Positions 1 through 7,513 of a stretch of 64,000 bases of DNA are shown here, piece after piece. Location of the stretch: positions 1-64,000 of the forward strand of contig CASETY010000001.1 in the NCBI GenBank assembly GCA_949291115.1, read 5' to 3'. A program made the position numbers and the translations under genes. The notes beneath the pieces are model-generated. The model worked only from the letters and a program-made list of their open reading frames with translations, ran no database searches and was not told the DNA's origin. The DNA comes from an uncultured bacterium (GTDB lineage: Bacteria > Bacillota_I > Bacilli_A > Acholeplasmatales > Anaeroplasmataceae). Every line of letters starts with the position of its first letter. The first letter of the stretch is position 1.

Positions 1-1
1 T

Positions 2-136
2 TGTGGTTACACTGATTTAATTAAATATGGTGTAGATACAACTAAATTATCAGGATTCCAACGCGAATATGAAAACTTTAAAACTAAATATCTTGCTACT
101 TACCGTGCAGCATATACAACAATGATGAATAGATAA
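2..136 (+). CDS. C-terminal end of an unknown protein (possibly an ABC solute-binding protein)
   Basis: An open frame runs in from the left edge and ends at the TAA at 134-136, giving the last 44 residues of a protein. The tail is hydrophilic, rich in Tyr, Thr and Lys, ends in MMNR and has no membrane segment. It is followed after 94 bases by a membrane-protein and ABC-ATPase operon on the same strand, with a strong hairpin in the gap. Such hairpins often lie just after the gene for an abundant solute-binding protein, so that role is a guess from context. The family cannot be named from this fragment. Confidence 0.55.
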   Translation, partial: CGYTDLIKYGVDTTKLSGFQREYENFKTKYLATYRAAYTTMMNR

Positions 137-175
137 TAACAAGTAGAAAAAATTATCTTAAACTAAAATAATATT

Positions 176-211
176 ATTGATGAAGGTGAGGTGATCTCAC
201 CTCCCATCAAT
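176..211 (+). promoter_or_regulatory. Intercistronic RNA hairpin
   Basis: Bases 176-182 pair with 205-211 (7 bp) and 185-190 pair with 196-201 (6 bp, GGTGAG with CTCACC), with a small internal loop and a five-base apical loop. No T-run follows, so it is not a normal terminator. It sits between the partial first gene and the next start at 231. It may stabilise the upstream mRNA or act as a processing point in an operon whose genes are needed in unequal amounts. Confidence 0.6.
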
Positions 212-230
212 AAGGAATTGGGGGAAAATT

Positions 231-773
231 ATGCTAGTAAAAATAGCCAAGGTTCTTAATATAATATTTATTATATCTTTATTTGTTATGTTAATCGCAA
301 CCGCAACTTATATGACAAAGTATAACTATTTTGATAGCTCAAATAAAGACATTCAATTAGTATTTAATGGTACTAATGATATGTTATTATATACTCTTGT
401 AGTAATGGCTATCGCATTAGCTTTATGTAATATTGTAAGTAATGGTAGTAGAAGAAAATACCATTATAGTAATTTAGTGGTTGGTACAGCTGCCCCAGCT
501 GTTGCCATTATCTTAGGCATTGTATCTATAGTAAAAATTGGTAATTGTATGTCATTATTCGCTGAAAATTATGATGAATTAGCGGCATATGATGCACAAT
601 TCAATTTTGGTGAATATGTATACAATAATAGTGGTATGGTAACTAGTATGATACTTGTTATTATAGTATTAGTTTTCTTAGCTTGCTATATTGGTTTTGT
701 TGTGTATCGTTTCTTTGTTGATAATAGAAATAATTGTCAAAAGTTTGAAGAAGTAGGTGAAGCAAATGAGTAA
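231..773 (+). CDS. Small four-helix membrane protein of unknown function (transporter operon, member 1)
   Basis: The product is 180 residues. Hydrophobic segments lie at about 8-28, 50-70, 83-103 and 138-162. The short loop between helices 2 and 3 (around 70-82) carries SRRK, and the loop between helices 3 and 4 is longer and acidic. By the positive-inside rule both ends are cytoplasmic. The ATG at 231 follows a GGGGGA ribosome site. The gene ends inside the next one (766). I recognise no family, and there is no EAA loop as in carbohydrate ABC permeases. Its place before an MsmX-like ATPase and a GH28 enzyme suggests a role in uptake or an envelope complex, which is inference. Confidence 0.8.
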   Translation: MLVKIAKVLNIIFIISLFVMLIATATYMTKYNYFDSSNKDIQLVFNGTNDMLLYTLVVMAIALALCNIVSNGSRRKYHYSNLVVGTAAPAVAIILGIVSIVKIGNCMSLFAENYDELAAYDAQFNFGEYVYNNSGMVTSMILVIIVLVFLACYIGFVVYRFFVDNRNNCQKFEEVGEANE

Positions 774-1641
774 TATTCAATCTATCATTGAAAAAAAGTC
801 AGTTGCTATCACAGAAGTTACTAACCAAATTGTTACTACTATTTATACTAAAGACCAATCTAAATCTAAATTACGTACCGATTTTGAAGGTATCGTAGTA
901 AATTACGAGATTGCTGATGCAACTGATGATAGTTTTGTTGTTGTAGATAATAAAACTGTTCAAGTTATGAGAAAATCTGATGATGAACAAACTTGTTCAT
1001 TATTAGCTAACATTTATGATAGTGATGGTTCAACTTTACTATTAACTCATAAATGGGATTTAACTTTATTATCTAGAGAAAATTCTGAAGAAATAAAGTT
1101 AGATGAATTACGTTATAATTCAAATAAATTTTCACAAATGATGGGCTATATAGCTGTTGTATTTATTATTGCTAGTGCACTTTTAACATTAAATACAGTA
1201 GCTCCTTCATTTACACAAGCATTTGTATTTATTTTACTTACAATCTTTATGCTTTTAATTGGCTTCTTAGCTTGTGAAAAAGTTAAGGCCTATAAAAAAG
1301 AATATAGTTATGTATTAATGGTTTTAGCGCTTGTTAATTTTGCTTTAATATTCTGGTTACCTTTACAAACTATTGTTCAATATGGCAATTATAAAGCAGC
1401 TTTAGATGCAAATAATTTAGCAGAAGCGGCTGATATAGCTACAAAATATTTTGCCGCCACTATTTCAGATACTTCTGGGGCAACTAATATGATAACTCAA
1501 AATGCTGCTGTTAGAGGTGTTGTTATGTTAGTATTTAATGCCGTTGCCTGTGGTTTCTTTGCCTTAGCAGGTGTAACTGGTTACTTTAAAGCTGTTAAAC
1601 TTGAAAAACATTTAGCTTCAATTGAAGCTAAGAAAGATTAG
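766..1641 (+). CDS. Membrane protein with N-terminal Ig-like soluble domain (transporter operon, member 2)
   Basis: The ATG at 766 sits after AGGTGA (755-760) and overlaps the previous gene by 8 bases; a GTG at 757 is upstream but would bury the ribosome site. The 291-residue product begins with about 120 soluble residues, then has four hydrophobic segments near 124-143, 147-167, 178-198 and 247-270. Part of the soluble region (VQVMRKSDDE, then LLANIYD, then HKWDLTLL) resembles the strand pattern of atrophied bacterial Ig-like domains found in polysaccharide-degrading proteins. The KVKAYKKEY loop between helices 2 and 3 implies that both ends are cytoplasmic. The helix layout matches the gene at 231. 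Function is unknown. Confidence 0.8.
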   Translation: MSNIQSIIEKKSVAITEVTNQIVTTIYTKDQSKSKLRTDFEGIVVNYEIADATDDSFVVVDNKTVQVMRKSDDEQTCSLLANIYDSDGSTLLLTHKWDLTLLSRENSEEIKLDELRYNSNKFSQMMGYIAVVFIIASALLTLNTVAPSFTQAFVFILLTIFMLLIGFLACEKVKAYKKEYSYVLMVLALVNFALIFWLPLQTIVQYGNYKAALDANNLAEAADIATKYFAATISDTSGATNMITQNAAVRGVVMLVFNAVACGFFALAGVTGYFKAVKLEKHLASIEAKKD

Positions 1642-1653
1642 GGGGATTAGAAA

Positions 1654-2859
1654 ATGGCTGATTTGATTTTAAGAAATGTCAATAAAATTTACCCTAATGG
1701 TGTGCAAGCAGTTTTTGATTTTAATATTGAAATTGAACATGGTGAATTTATCGTTTTAGCTGGACCTTCTGGCTGTGGTAAATCTACAACACTTCGTATG
1801 ATTGCTGGTCTAGAAGAAATTTCTTCTGGTGACTTAATCATCAATGGTAAAAGAGTAAACGATGTAGCACCTCGTGATCGTGATATTGCCATGGTTTTCC
1901 AAAACTATGCTTTATATGCTCACATGACAGTATATCAAAACTTAGCTTTCTCATTAATGATTAGAAAAGTTGATCAAGACGAAATGCATCGTCGTGTTAT
2001 GCAAGCTGCTGAAATTTTAGGCTTAGTTCCTTACTTAAATCGTAAACCTAAACAACTTTCTGGTGGTCAACGTCAAAGAGTTGCTGTAGGTCGTGCTATC
2101 GTTAGAAACCCATTCGTATTCTTATTAGACGAACCACTTTCTAACTTAGATGCTAAGTTAAGAGGTACAATGCGTAAAGAGTTAATGCAACTTCATAATC
2201 GTTTAAATGCGACATTTGTTTATGTAACTCATGACCAAATTGAAGCTCTAACCCTTGCATCTCGAATCGTTGTAATGGCTGATGGTCGTGTACAACAAAT
2301 TGCTACACCAAAAGAAATGTTCGATAATCCACGTAACTTATTCGTTGCTGGTTTCATTGGTACACCTCCTATGAATTTCTTCAATGGTCGTGTTGATGAT
2401 GATGGATATTTCATTTTAAGTGAAGCATTTGCAGATGTTCCTGAAGACGAAGAACAAGTGGATGAACAAGTAGAAAAAGATAGAACATATGCTTTAAATA
2501 ATAAAGTTAAAATTTCTGATAAGCAATTTGCTTTATTAAAAGAAAAGAATTATTTAAATAAAGATCTTGTAATGGCTATTCGTGCTGAATACATTCATAT
2601 GGATGAAGCTGGCTTACAAGAATATAGTAAATCAACATTTGATATGGATGTTGAAAACCAAGAAATGTTAGGATCATATTATTTATTATATGGTAAATTC
2701 TTAAATACATCTTTAATTGTAAAAGCGGACTTTAGAGATGTTAAAGGTGAAATCAACCATGCTAATTTAGCATTTGAACCAAATAAAATGCATTTCTTCG
2801 ATAAGGAAACTACTTTAAGAATTACATCAGAAACACCAGTTAAGGTAGAGGAGGAGTAA
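1654..2859 (+). CDS. msmX: ABC transporter ATP-binding protein, MsmX/UgpC/MalK type
   Basis: This 401-residue ATPase powers a carbohydrate ABC importer. The Walker A motif GPSGCGKST is near residues 38-46, the Q-loop follows (VFQNYALYAHMTV), the signature LSGGQRQR is near 136, Walker B LLDEPLSNLDAKLR is near 158, and the switch His is in VTHDQIEA near 192. From about residue 240 there is a C-terminal TOBE-like regulatory half. Codon use is somewhat richer in C-ending codons, as in highly expressed genes. MsmX proteins often serve several importers, so the partner permeases may be elsewhere; none is recognisable here. The two flanking pairs of small membrane proteins could be an alternative partner, which is untested. 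The symbol is by family. Confidence 0.9.
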   Translation: MADLILRNVNKIYPNGVQAVFDFNIEIEHGEFIVLAGPSGCGKSTTLRMIAGLEEISSGDLIINGKRVNDVAPRDRDIAMVFQNYALYAHMTVYQNLAFSLMIRKVDQDEMHRRVMQAAEILGLVPYLNRKPKQLSGGQRQRVAVGRAIVRNPFVFLLDEPLSNLDAKLRGTMRKELMQLHNRLNATFVYVTHDQIEALTLASRIVVMADGRVQQIATPKEMFDNPRNLFVAGFIGTPPMNFFNGRVDDDGYFILSEAFADVPEDEEQVDEQVEKDRTYALNNKVKISDKQFALLKEKNYLNKDLVMAIRAEYIHMDEAGLQEYSKSTFDMDVENQEMLGSYYLLYGKFLNTSLIVKADFRDVKGEINHANLAFEPNKMHFFDKETTLRITSETPVKVEEE

Positions 2860-2863
2860 AATA

Positions 2864-3436
2864 ATGGCTGAAGAAAAATTAGTTCAAACACAAGATAATG
2901 TTGAAGCTGTTAATGAAACTCCAGTAAAAACTCGCGTTTCAACAGAAAATAACAAATTATCATTTAAACAAAAAGTGATATATGATTTAAAAAACATGTT
3001 CTATTATAAACCAGCTAATATCACTATGATATTATTATTAGTACCTGGTGTACTTCTTGGTTTATTCATGGGACAACATATTACATCAATGAATATTTTA
3101 CCTACAGGTTATGAAACTATTTCATTTTACCTATTCGTATTAATTTTACTTGGTTGTATTAGTATTTTTGGTGGTGTATCATTTACTGCTAAACCTAATA
3201 TGTTCCACGGTGTATTCAATGTTGTAATTTCTGTATTAATTGCTGCTATGGGTTTCTTATATATTTATCAATTTATTGATTATCAATTAGACCCAGGCCA
3301 TTCTAATAGATATTCAATTACAAATTCAGATGTTATGATTTCTGTAATTTGTGTTGGCGTATCTGTAGTATCAAGTTTAGTAGGTTCAATTTTTGGTATG
3401 TTCCATATTGACCGTACTATTGAAAAAGATTCTTAA
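2864..3436 (+). CDS. Small four-helix membrane protein (transporter operon, member 3)
   Basis: The gene starts 4 bases after the ATPase stop, with a GGAGGAG ribosome site inside the end of the ATPase gene, so it is almost surely cotranslated. The 190-residue product has a hydrophilic N-terminal tail of about 48 residues and four hydrophobic segments near 52-70, 84-104, 113-133 and 155-175. A short TAKPNMFHG loop joins helices 2 and 3, and a longer loop (YQLDPGHSNRYS) joins 3 and 4. The helix number, inferred topology and loop sizes match the genes at 231, 766 and 3448, which suggests a divergent paralogous set. I recognise no named family. Confidence 0.8.
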   Translation: MAEEKLVQTQDNVEAVNETPVKTRVSTENNKLSFKQKVIYDLKNMFYYKPANITMILLLVPGVLLGLFMGQHITSMNILPTGYETISFYLFVLILLGCISIFGGVSFTAKPNMFHGVFNVVISVLIAAMGFLYIYQFIDYQLDPGHSNRYSITNSDVMISVICVGVSVVSSLVGSIFGMFHIDRTIEKDS

Positions 3437-3447
3437 TGGTGTTTTAA

Positions 3448-4020
3448 ATGAGTAAAGAAAAAGAAGAATTACAAGATAACGATATTGAGAAGTATATTAA
3501 ACCTTCATTTTTCGCTAGGATACCCTCTTGGGTAAAAATTCTTCTGCTAAAGTATTGGGCAGCGGGAGCTGCCTTTTTCTTTTTTGGTATGGCAGCTGGT
3601 TTTATCTGGAGTCATGAAGATAGCACTTATGATACGGTTTATTTATTCTTAATGTTAACTTTAGGTTATGCTTTAATATCTGAATATATTGTTAAGCAAA
3701 TAGTAAGATTAATGAGAACGTCACGCGATGATACATATTATTATAATATTATAAATATTAAAGGTGCATTATCATTTTTTGCTTATTTAGGTTATTCAAT
3801 TTTAATTGTTTTACCGACAATGGCTTTTTTTGGTTTTTTAGCTGATAAAGGTATTAGTCTTAATTTTTGGACTTTGACTGATGGTGTTGATCCTTTCTTA
3901 TTTGCTTTAATGGCGGTATTTTTAGATTTTATATATTTATTTATTAAAAATGCTATTTGTAATTTTATTAAGAAACGTAAGTTTAAGAAGACAAATGAGT
4001 TTAAAAATAAGGAGCTTTAA
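3448..4020 (+). CDS. Small four-helix membrane protein (transporter operon, member 4)
   Basis: The 190-residue product has hydrophobic segments near 30-50, 62-80, 108-130 and 148-170. The cytoplasmic loop between helices 2 and 3 is strongly basic (KQIVRLMRTSRD), and the C-terminus is lysine-rich (KKRKFKKTN). Both ends should be cytoplasmic, as in the three other small membrane proteins of this operon. The ribosome site (GGTG) is weak. The next gene, a GH28 enzyme, starts 2 bases after the stop, linking these proteins to pectin use. Function is unknown; an accessory or channel subunit is an inference from context. Confidence 0.78.
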   Translation: MSKEKEELQDNDIEKYIKPSFFARIPSWVKILLLKYWAAGAAFFFFGMAAGFIWSHEDSTYDTVYLFLMLTLGYALISEYIVKQIVRLMRTSRDDTYYYNIINIKGALSFFAYLGYSILIVLPTMAFFGFLADKGISLNFWTLTDGVDPFLFALMAVFLDFIYLFIKNAICNFIKKRKFKKTNEFKNKEL

Positions 4021-4022
4021 TT

Positions 4023-5576
4023 ATGAAATTTGAAGTTATTTATAAAACTGCTCGTAGTTTAACAATCGAACTTGTTAATAACAATCCTTATTATTCTTTA
4101 GATAAATATGATTTATATTTAAATGAAGAAGAGGTTATTAAAGGTGGTAATTTAAATGTAGTATCTTTATTTAATTTAACACCTAATACACGTTATACTT
4201 TATCTTTAGTTTACAATAATGTTAAAGAAACATTAGTGGTACAAACTTTAGATGAAGTAGTAACTATTGACGTTACTTTAATGGGTGCTAAGGGTGATGG
4301 CAAGACTTTAAATACTAACTTTATTCAAGCGGCTATGGAAGCATGTCCTAAAAATGGTCGTGTTTATATTCCAGCTGGTGAATATGTTACTGGTCCACTT
4401 TTCTTAAAGAGTGATATTACTATTGAACTTGCTAAAGGTGCACATTTAATTGGGGCGACTGATCGTAATTTATATCCAATCTTACCTGGTATGATTTATC
4501 TAACTAATGAAGAAGATGAATATAATTTAGGTTCATGGGAAGGCAATCCATTAGATTGTTTTGCCTCTATTATAACTGGTATTAATGCGAAAAACGTTAA
4601 TATTATTGGTGAAGGTGTAATTGATGGTAATGCTCAAAATAGTGATTGGTGGATTAACCCAAGAGAAAAAAGAGGGGCATGGCGTCCTCGTGGTGTATTC
4701 TTAAATCATTGTGAAAATATTAATTTCCAAGGTGTTACAGTAACTAATACACCATCATGGAACTTACATCCATATTTTTCAAATAATATTAGATTTATTG
4801 ATTTAAAATTAATAAGTCCAAAGAATTCACCAAACACAGATGGTTGTGACCCTGAATCATGTAATAATGTTGATATTATTGGGGTATATTTTTCTGTAGG
4901 TGATGATTGTATTGCGATTAAATCTGGTAAGATTTACATGGGTCGTAAATATAAAAAACCAAGTCAAAACTTTAACATTCGTAACTGTTCAATGAACTTT
5001 GGACACGGTGCGGTTGTTTTAGGTAGTGAAATGGCTGGTGGCATTAAAAATATTGATGTTTCAAAATGTCTATTTAATCAAACTGATCGTGGCTTACGTA
5101 TTAAAACAAGACGTGGTCGTGGTAAAGATGCCGTAATTGATGGTATCATATTTGAAAACATTAAGATGACTGATGTTTTAACTCCACTTGTTATTAATAT
5201 GTTCTATTTCTGTGATCCTGATGGTAAGACGGAATATGTTTATTCTAAAGAAAAATTACCAGTTGATGATCGTACACCATATTTAGGCAAATTTACTTTT
5301 AAAGATATTGATTGTGAAAATGTAAATGTGGCGGCAGGTGCTTTTTATGGCTTGCCAGAACAACCTATAAAAGAAATTAATTTTGATAATGTTACTTTCC
5401 AATATGCTAAAGACCCAGTAGAAGGTCGTCCTGCTATGATGAGCTTCTTAGATCCGATGAAAGGTAAAGGTTTACTTTTTAATTATGTAAATCGTGTTAA
5501 CATTAAAAATGTTAAATTTATTGGTTTAAAGGATAAAGAATACGAGCTTAAAGAAGTAAATGAATTTAATAATTAG
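4023..5576 (+). CDS. GH28 polygalacturonase, predicted cytoplasmic
   Basis: The 517-residue enzyme hydrolyses alpha-1,4-galacturonan or its oligomers. All four GH28 motifs are visible: NTDG at 271-274, GDD at 293-295 (with D273, D294 and D295 as the expected catalytic acids), GHG at 327-329 and RIK at 359-361. The body shows the right-handed beta-helix repeat style. Residues 1-80 look like a fibronectin type III-like domain (NLTPNTRYTLSLVY), as in related bacterial exo-acting enzymes. There is no signal peptide, so it probably acts on imported oligogalacturonides. It is the last gene of the transporter operon; its product feeds the uxaC-uxaB-uxaA pathway encoded at 17.9-22.3 kb. Exo versus endo action and exact substrate are not provable here. 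Confidence 0.93.
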   Translation: MKFEVIYKTARSLTIELVNNNPYYSLDKYDLYLNEEEVIKGGNLNVVSLFNLTPNTRYTLSLVYNNVKETLVVQTLDEVVTIDVTLMGAKGDGKTLNTNFIQAAMEACPKNGRVYIPAGEYVTGPLFLKSDITIELAKGAHLIGATDRNLYPILPGMIYLTNEEDEYNLGSWEGNPLDCFASIITGINAKNVNIIGEGVIDGNAQNSDWWINPREKRGAWRPRGVFLNHCENINFQGVTVTNTPSWNLHPYFSNNIRFIDLKLISPKNSPNTDGCDPESCNNVDIIGVYFSVGDDCIAIKSGKIYMGRKYKKPSQNFNIRNCSMNFGHGAVVLGSEMAGGIKNIDVSKCLFNQTDRGLRIKTRRGRGKDAVIDGIIFENIKMTDVLTPLVINMFYFCDPDGKTEYVYSKEKLPVDDRTPYLGKFTFKDIDCENVNVAAGAFYGLPEQPIKEINFDNVTFQYAKDPVEGRPAMMSFLDPMKGKGLLFNYVNRVNIKNVKFIGLKDKEYELKEVNEFNN

Positions 5577-5581
5577 CTTTT

Positions 5582-5614
5582 AAAGTCTATGAGGATTCTT
5601 CATAGACTTTTATT
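5582..5614 (+). terminator. Intrinsic terminator after the GH28 gene
   Basis: Bases 5582-5592 pair perfectly with 5600-5610 (11 bp, seven-base loop), followed by a T-rich stretch. It closes the operon that starts before 231. Confidence 0.85.
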
Positions 5615-5622
5615 TATGGTTA

Positions 5623-5631
5623 TGCTATAAT
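5623..5631 (+). promoter_or_regulatory. Extended -10 promoter for rpiB-upp
   Basis: TGC directly precedes a perfect TATAAT (5626-5631). No good -35 is seen because the terminator stem occupies that position. The start codon of rpiB lies 37 bases downstream. Confidence 0.65.
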
Positions 5632-5667
5632 TAAATAACCAAAACAAAGAGACAAGGAGTGATAAAT

Positions 5668-6120
5668 ATGAAGGTTGCCGTCGCATGTGATCACGGTGCT
5701 TTAGTTTTAAAGACTCGTATTAAAGATTATTTAGAAAAAGAAGGTTATGAAGTAGTTGATTGTGGCACTTATGATAATGAAAGTTGTGACTATCCAGATT
5801 TCGCTTATAAAGCTGCCTTAGCCTTAAAAGAAGGCGTTGTGGATAGAGCGATTGTTATGTGTACAACTGGCGTGGGAATGTCAATTGTCATGAATAAAGT
5901 TAAAAATGTAAGATGTGCTTTAGTTAATGATGTAACAGTTGCGAAATTAACTCGTGAACATAATGACACTAATGCCCTTGCTTTAGGTGCCTTAACTGTA
6001 GACTGTGAAAAAGCTAAACAAATATGCAAAATTTGGTTAGAAACACCTTTTTCAAATGGCGAACGTCATGTTAGAAGATTAGAAAAAATTGCTGAAATTG
6101 AAGAAAAAGAGATGAGATAA
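5668..6120 (+). CDS. rpiB: Ribose 5-phosphate isomerase B (RpiB/LacA/LacB family)
   Basis: The product is 150 residues, the usual family length. It interconverts ribose 5-phosphate and ribulose 5-phosphate in the pentose phosphate pathway. Family features are the N-terminal ACDHGA (where the family has SDHAG), the YPDFAYKAA segment, CTTGVGMSI around the active-site Cys, and the conserved NDVTVAKLTREHNDTNALALGA block. The ATG at 5668 is chosen because AAGGAGTGAT ends 4 bases before it; the in-frame GTG at 5659 overlaps that site. It is followed with no gap by upp, so the pair supplies ribose phosphate and salvages uracil. A LacAB role in galactose 6-phosphate use cannot be excluded, but only one subunit gene is present. 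Confidence 0.9.
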   Translation: MKVAVACDHGALVLKTRIKDYLEKEGYEVVDCGTYDNESCDYPDFAYKAALALKEGVVDRAIVMCTTGVGMSIVMNKVKNVRCALVNDVTVAKLTREHNDTNALALGALTVDCEKAKQICKIWLETPFSNGERHVRRLEKIAEIEEKEMR

Positions 6121-6744
6121 ATGGCCGTTGTAATATTAAATCATGCACTTGTAAGTCATAAGATGACTAATATTAGAAAAAAAGATACAAATACTAAAGA
6201 TTTTTATCAAAATGTTAATGAAATAGCCGGTCTTATGGCTTATGAAATATCTCGCGATTTTCCTTTAAAAGATGTGCAAATTGAAACTCCTATTACTAAA
6301 ACTGTGCAAAAAGAATTAGCTTGTGATATTGTTATTGTACCAATTTTAAGAGCTGGTATGGGCATGGTAGAAGGTATTAGGAATTTAATACCAACGGCAA
6401 AAGTTGGTTTTATTGGAATGTATCGTGATGAAGAGACTTTAGAGCCTCATGAATATTTTTGTAAATTACCGGAAACTATCAAAACAGGTATTACTCTTTT
6501 AGTTGACCCGATGCTTGCAACAGGTGGTTCAGCTGTAGCGGCAGTCAATTTACTAAAACAAAAAGGAGCTACTAATATTAAATACGTAGGTTTAGTAGGC
6601 GCTCCAGAAGGCGTTAAAACTTTAGAAGATGCTCATCCTGATATTGATATTTATTTAGCTGCTTTAGACGAAAAATTGAATTCTAAAGGCTATATCGTAC
6701 CTGGTTTAGGTGATTGTGGCGATCGTTTATTTGGTACAAAATAA
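6121..6744 (+). CDS. upp: Uracil phosphoribosyltransferase
   Basis: The 207-residue enzyme makes UMP from uracil and PRPP in pyrimidine salvage. The PRPP-binding loop [13 protein letters not shown] is near residues 124-136, the early block [15 protein letters not shown] is near 77, and the C-terminus has the family's [18 protein letters not shown]. The length is typical. The start is immediately after the rpiB stop, with only a weak GAGATGAG sequence as ribosome site, so it may depend on translational coupling to rpiB. Confidence 0.96.
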   Translation: MAVVILNHALVSHKMTNIRKKDTNTKDFYQNVNEIAGLMAYEISRDFPLKDVQIETPITKTVQKELACDIVIVPILRAGMGMVEGIRNLIPTAKVGFIGMYRDEETLEPHEYFCKLPETIKTGITLLVDPMLATGGSAVAAVNLLKQKGATNIKYVGLVGAPEGVKTLEDAHPDIDIYLAALDEKLNSKGYIVPGLGDCGDRLFGTK

Positions 6745-6764
6745 AAAGGACGTAAGTCCTTTTT
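6743..6764. terminator. Bidirectional terminator between upp and the YigZ gene
   Basis: Bases 6743-6751 pair with 6756-6764 (AAAAAGGAC with GTCCTTTTT) around a GTAA loop. The stem has A-run and T-run flanks on opposite sides, so it can end transcripts from both converging genes. Confidence 0.85.
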
Positions 6765-6765
6765 A

Positions 6766-7377
6766 TTATGCTTTTATAAAAGTTGTCACTTGTTTAAAGT
6801 TTATATTGTCTAATTTATATTTTAAGATGTTTTCTAAATAATCTATTAATTTATTTTTATCAGTTTCTTTAATTAAAATAGTAGTTAAAACATCTGCGCT
6901 AAAAACTTCATTTATAATTGTTAAATAACTAAGATTTTTAATTTGATTGTATTCTTTATAATTAAAAGGAATAGTAGTTTCTAAAAGTGTTTCTTTTAGA
7001 TATAAATTAGCTTTTAAAATAGCTAATTTTGCTGATTCACCATAAGCTTTAATTAGACCAGAAGCTCCTAGTAAGGTACCACCAAAGTATCTAGTTACAA
7101 CTACTAAAACATTAGTAATGTTAAGTTTTTTAATCATGTCTAAGATGGGAAAACCAGCTGTTTTTTGAGGCTCACCATCATCAGATTGTTTTTGTATTTC
7201 ATAATTATCACCAATAACATAAGCATAACAGTTGTGGGTGGCATCAAAATATTTTTTTCTTAATTCTGTTAAGTTTAAGTTAGCTTCTTCAATGTTTTGA
7301 ATGGGAATAATTGTAGTTATAAATTTAGATTTATTTATAATTATTTGATTAGTTGTTATTTCATTAATATAATACAT
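6766..7377 (-). CDS. YigZ/IMPACT family protein (UPF0029)
   Basis: The 203-residue protein has the IMPACT/YigZ N-terminal domain. Its markers are DATHNCYAYVIG near residue 45, SDDGEPQKTAGFPIL near 65 and VVVTRYFGGTLLGASGLIKAYGESA near 92. A second ferredoxin-like domain (DUF1949) follows. Homologues bind nucleic acid or ribosomes, but the bacterial role is not settled. It is a single-gene unit on the minus strand, with its own promoter at 7396-7423 and a shared terminator downstream. Confidence 0.9.
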   Translation of the reverse strand: MYYINEITTNQIIINKSKFITTIIPIQNIEEANLNLTELRKKYFDATHNCYAYVIGDNYEIQKQSDDGEPQKTAGFPILDMIKKLNITNVLVVVTRYFGGTLLGASGLIKAYGESAKLAILKANLYLKETLLETTIPFNYKEYNQIKNLSYLTIINEVFSADVLTTILIKETDKNKLIDYLENILKYKLDNINFKQVTTFIKA

Positions 7378-7395
7378 TTTAAGACCTCACATATA

Positions 7396-7423
7396 ATTAT
7401 ACATAGTATAGATGATTTTTCAA
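7396..7423 (-). promoter_or_regulatory. Promoter of the YigZ gene
   Basis: On the minus strand TTGAAA (7423-7418) is followed after 16 bases by TATAAT (7401-7396). The start codon is about 19 bases further on. Confidence 0.75.
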
Positions 7424-7458
7424 CCGAAAAAAAGTTAACTATTTAGTTAAAATTTTAA

Positions 7459-7487
7459 TTGTAGTAATAGACAAGTTATATTATAAT
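7459..7487 (+). promoter_or_regulatory. Promoter of the pullulanase operon
   Basis: TTGTAG (7459-7464) and TATAAT (7482-7487) are 17 bases apart, facing away from the YigZ gene. The ribosome site GGAG (7501-7504) follows. Confidence 0.65.
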
Positions 7488-7513
7488 ATCTTTGGTTATA
7501 GGAGTTGATTAAA

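Noticed and set aside
5805-6029. Minus-strand open frames inside rpiB and other genes (also 21675-21920, 33412-33681, 57671-57865)
   Set aside because: They lie fully inside well-supported genes, lack ribosome sites and give no recognisable protein.
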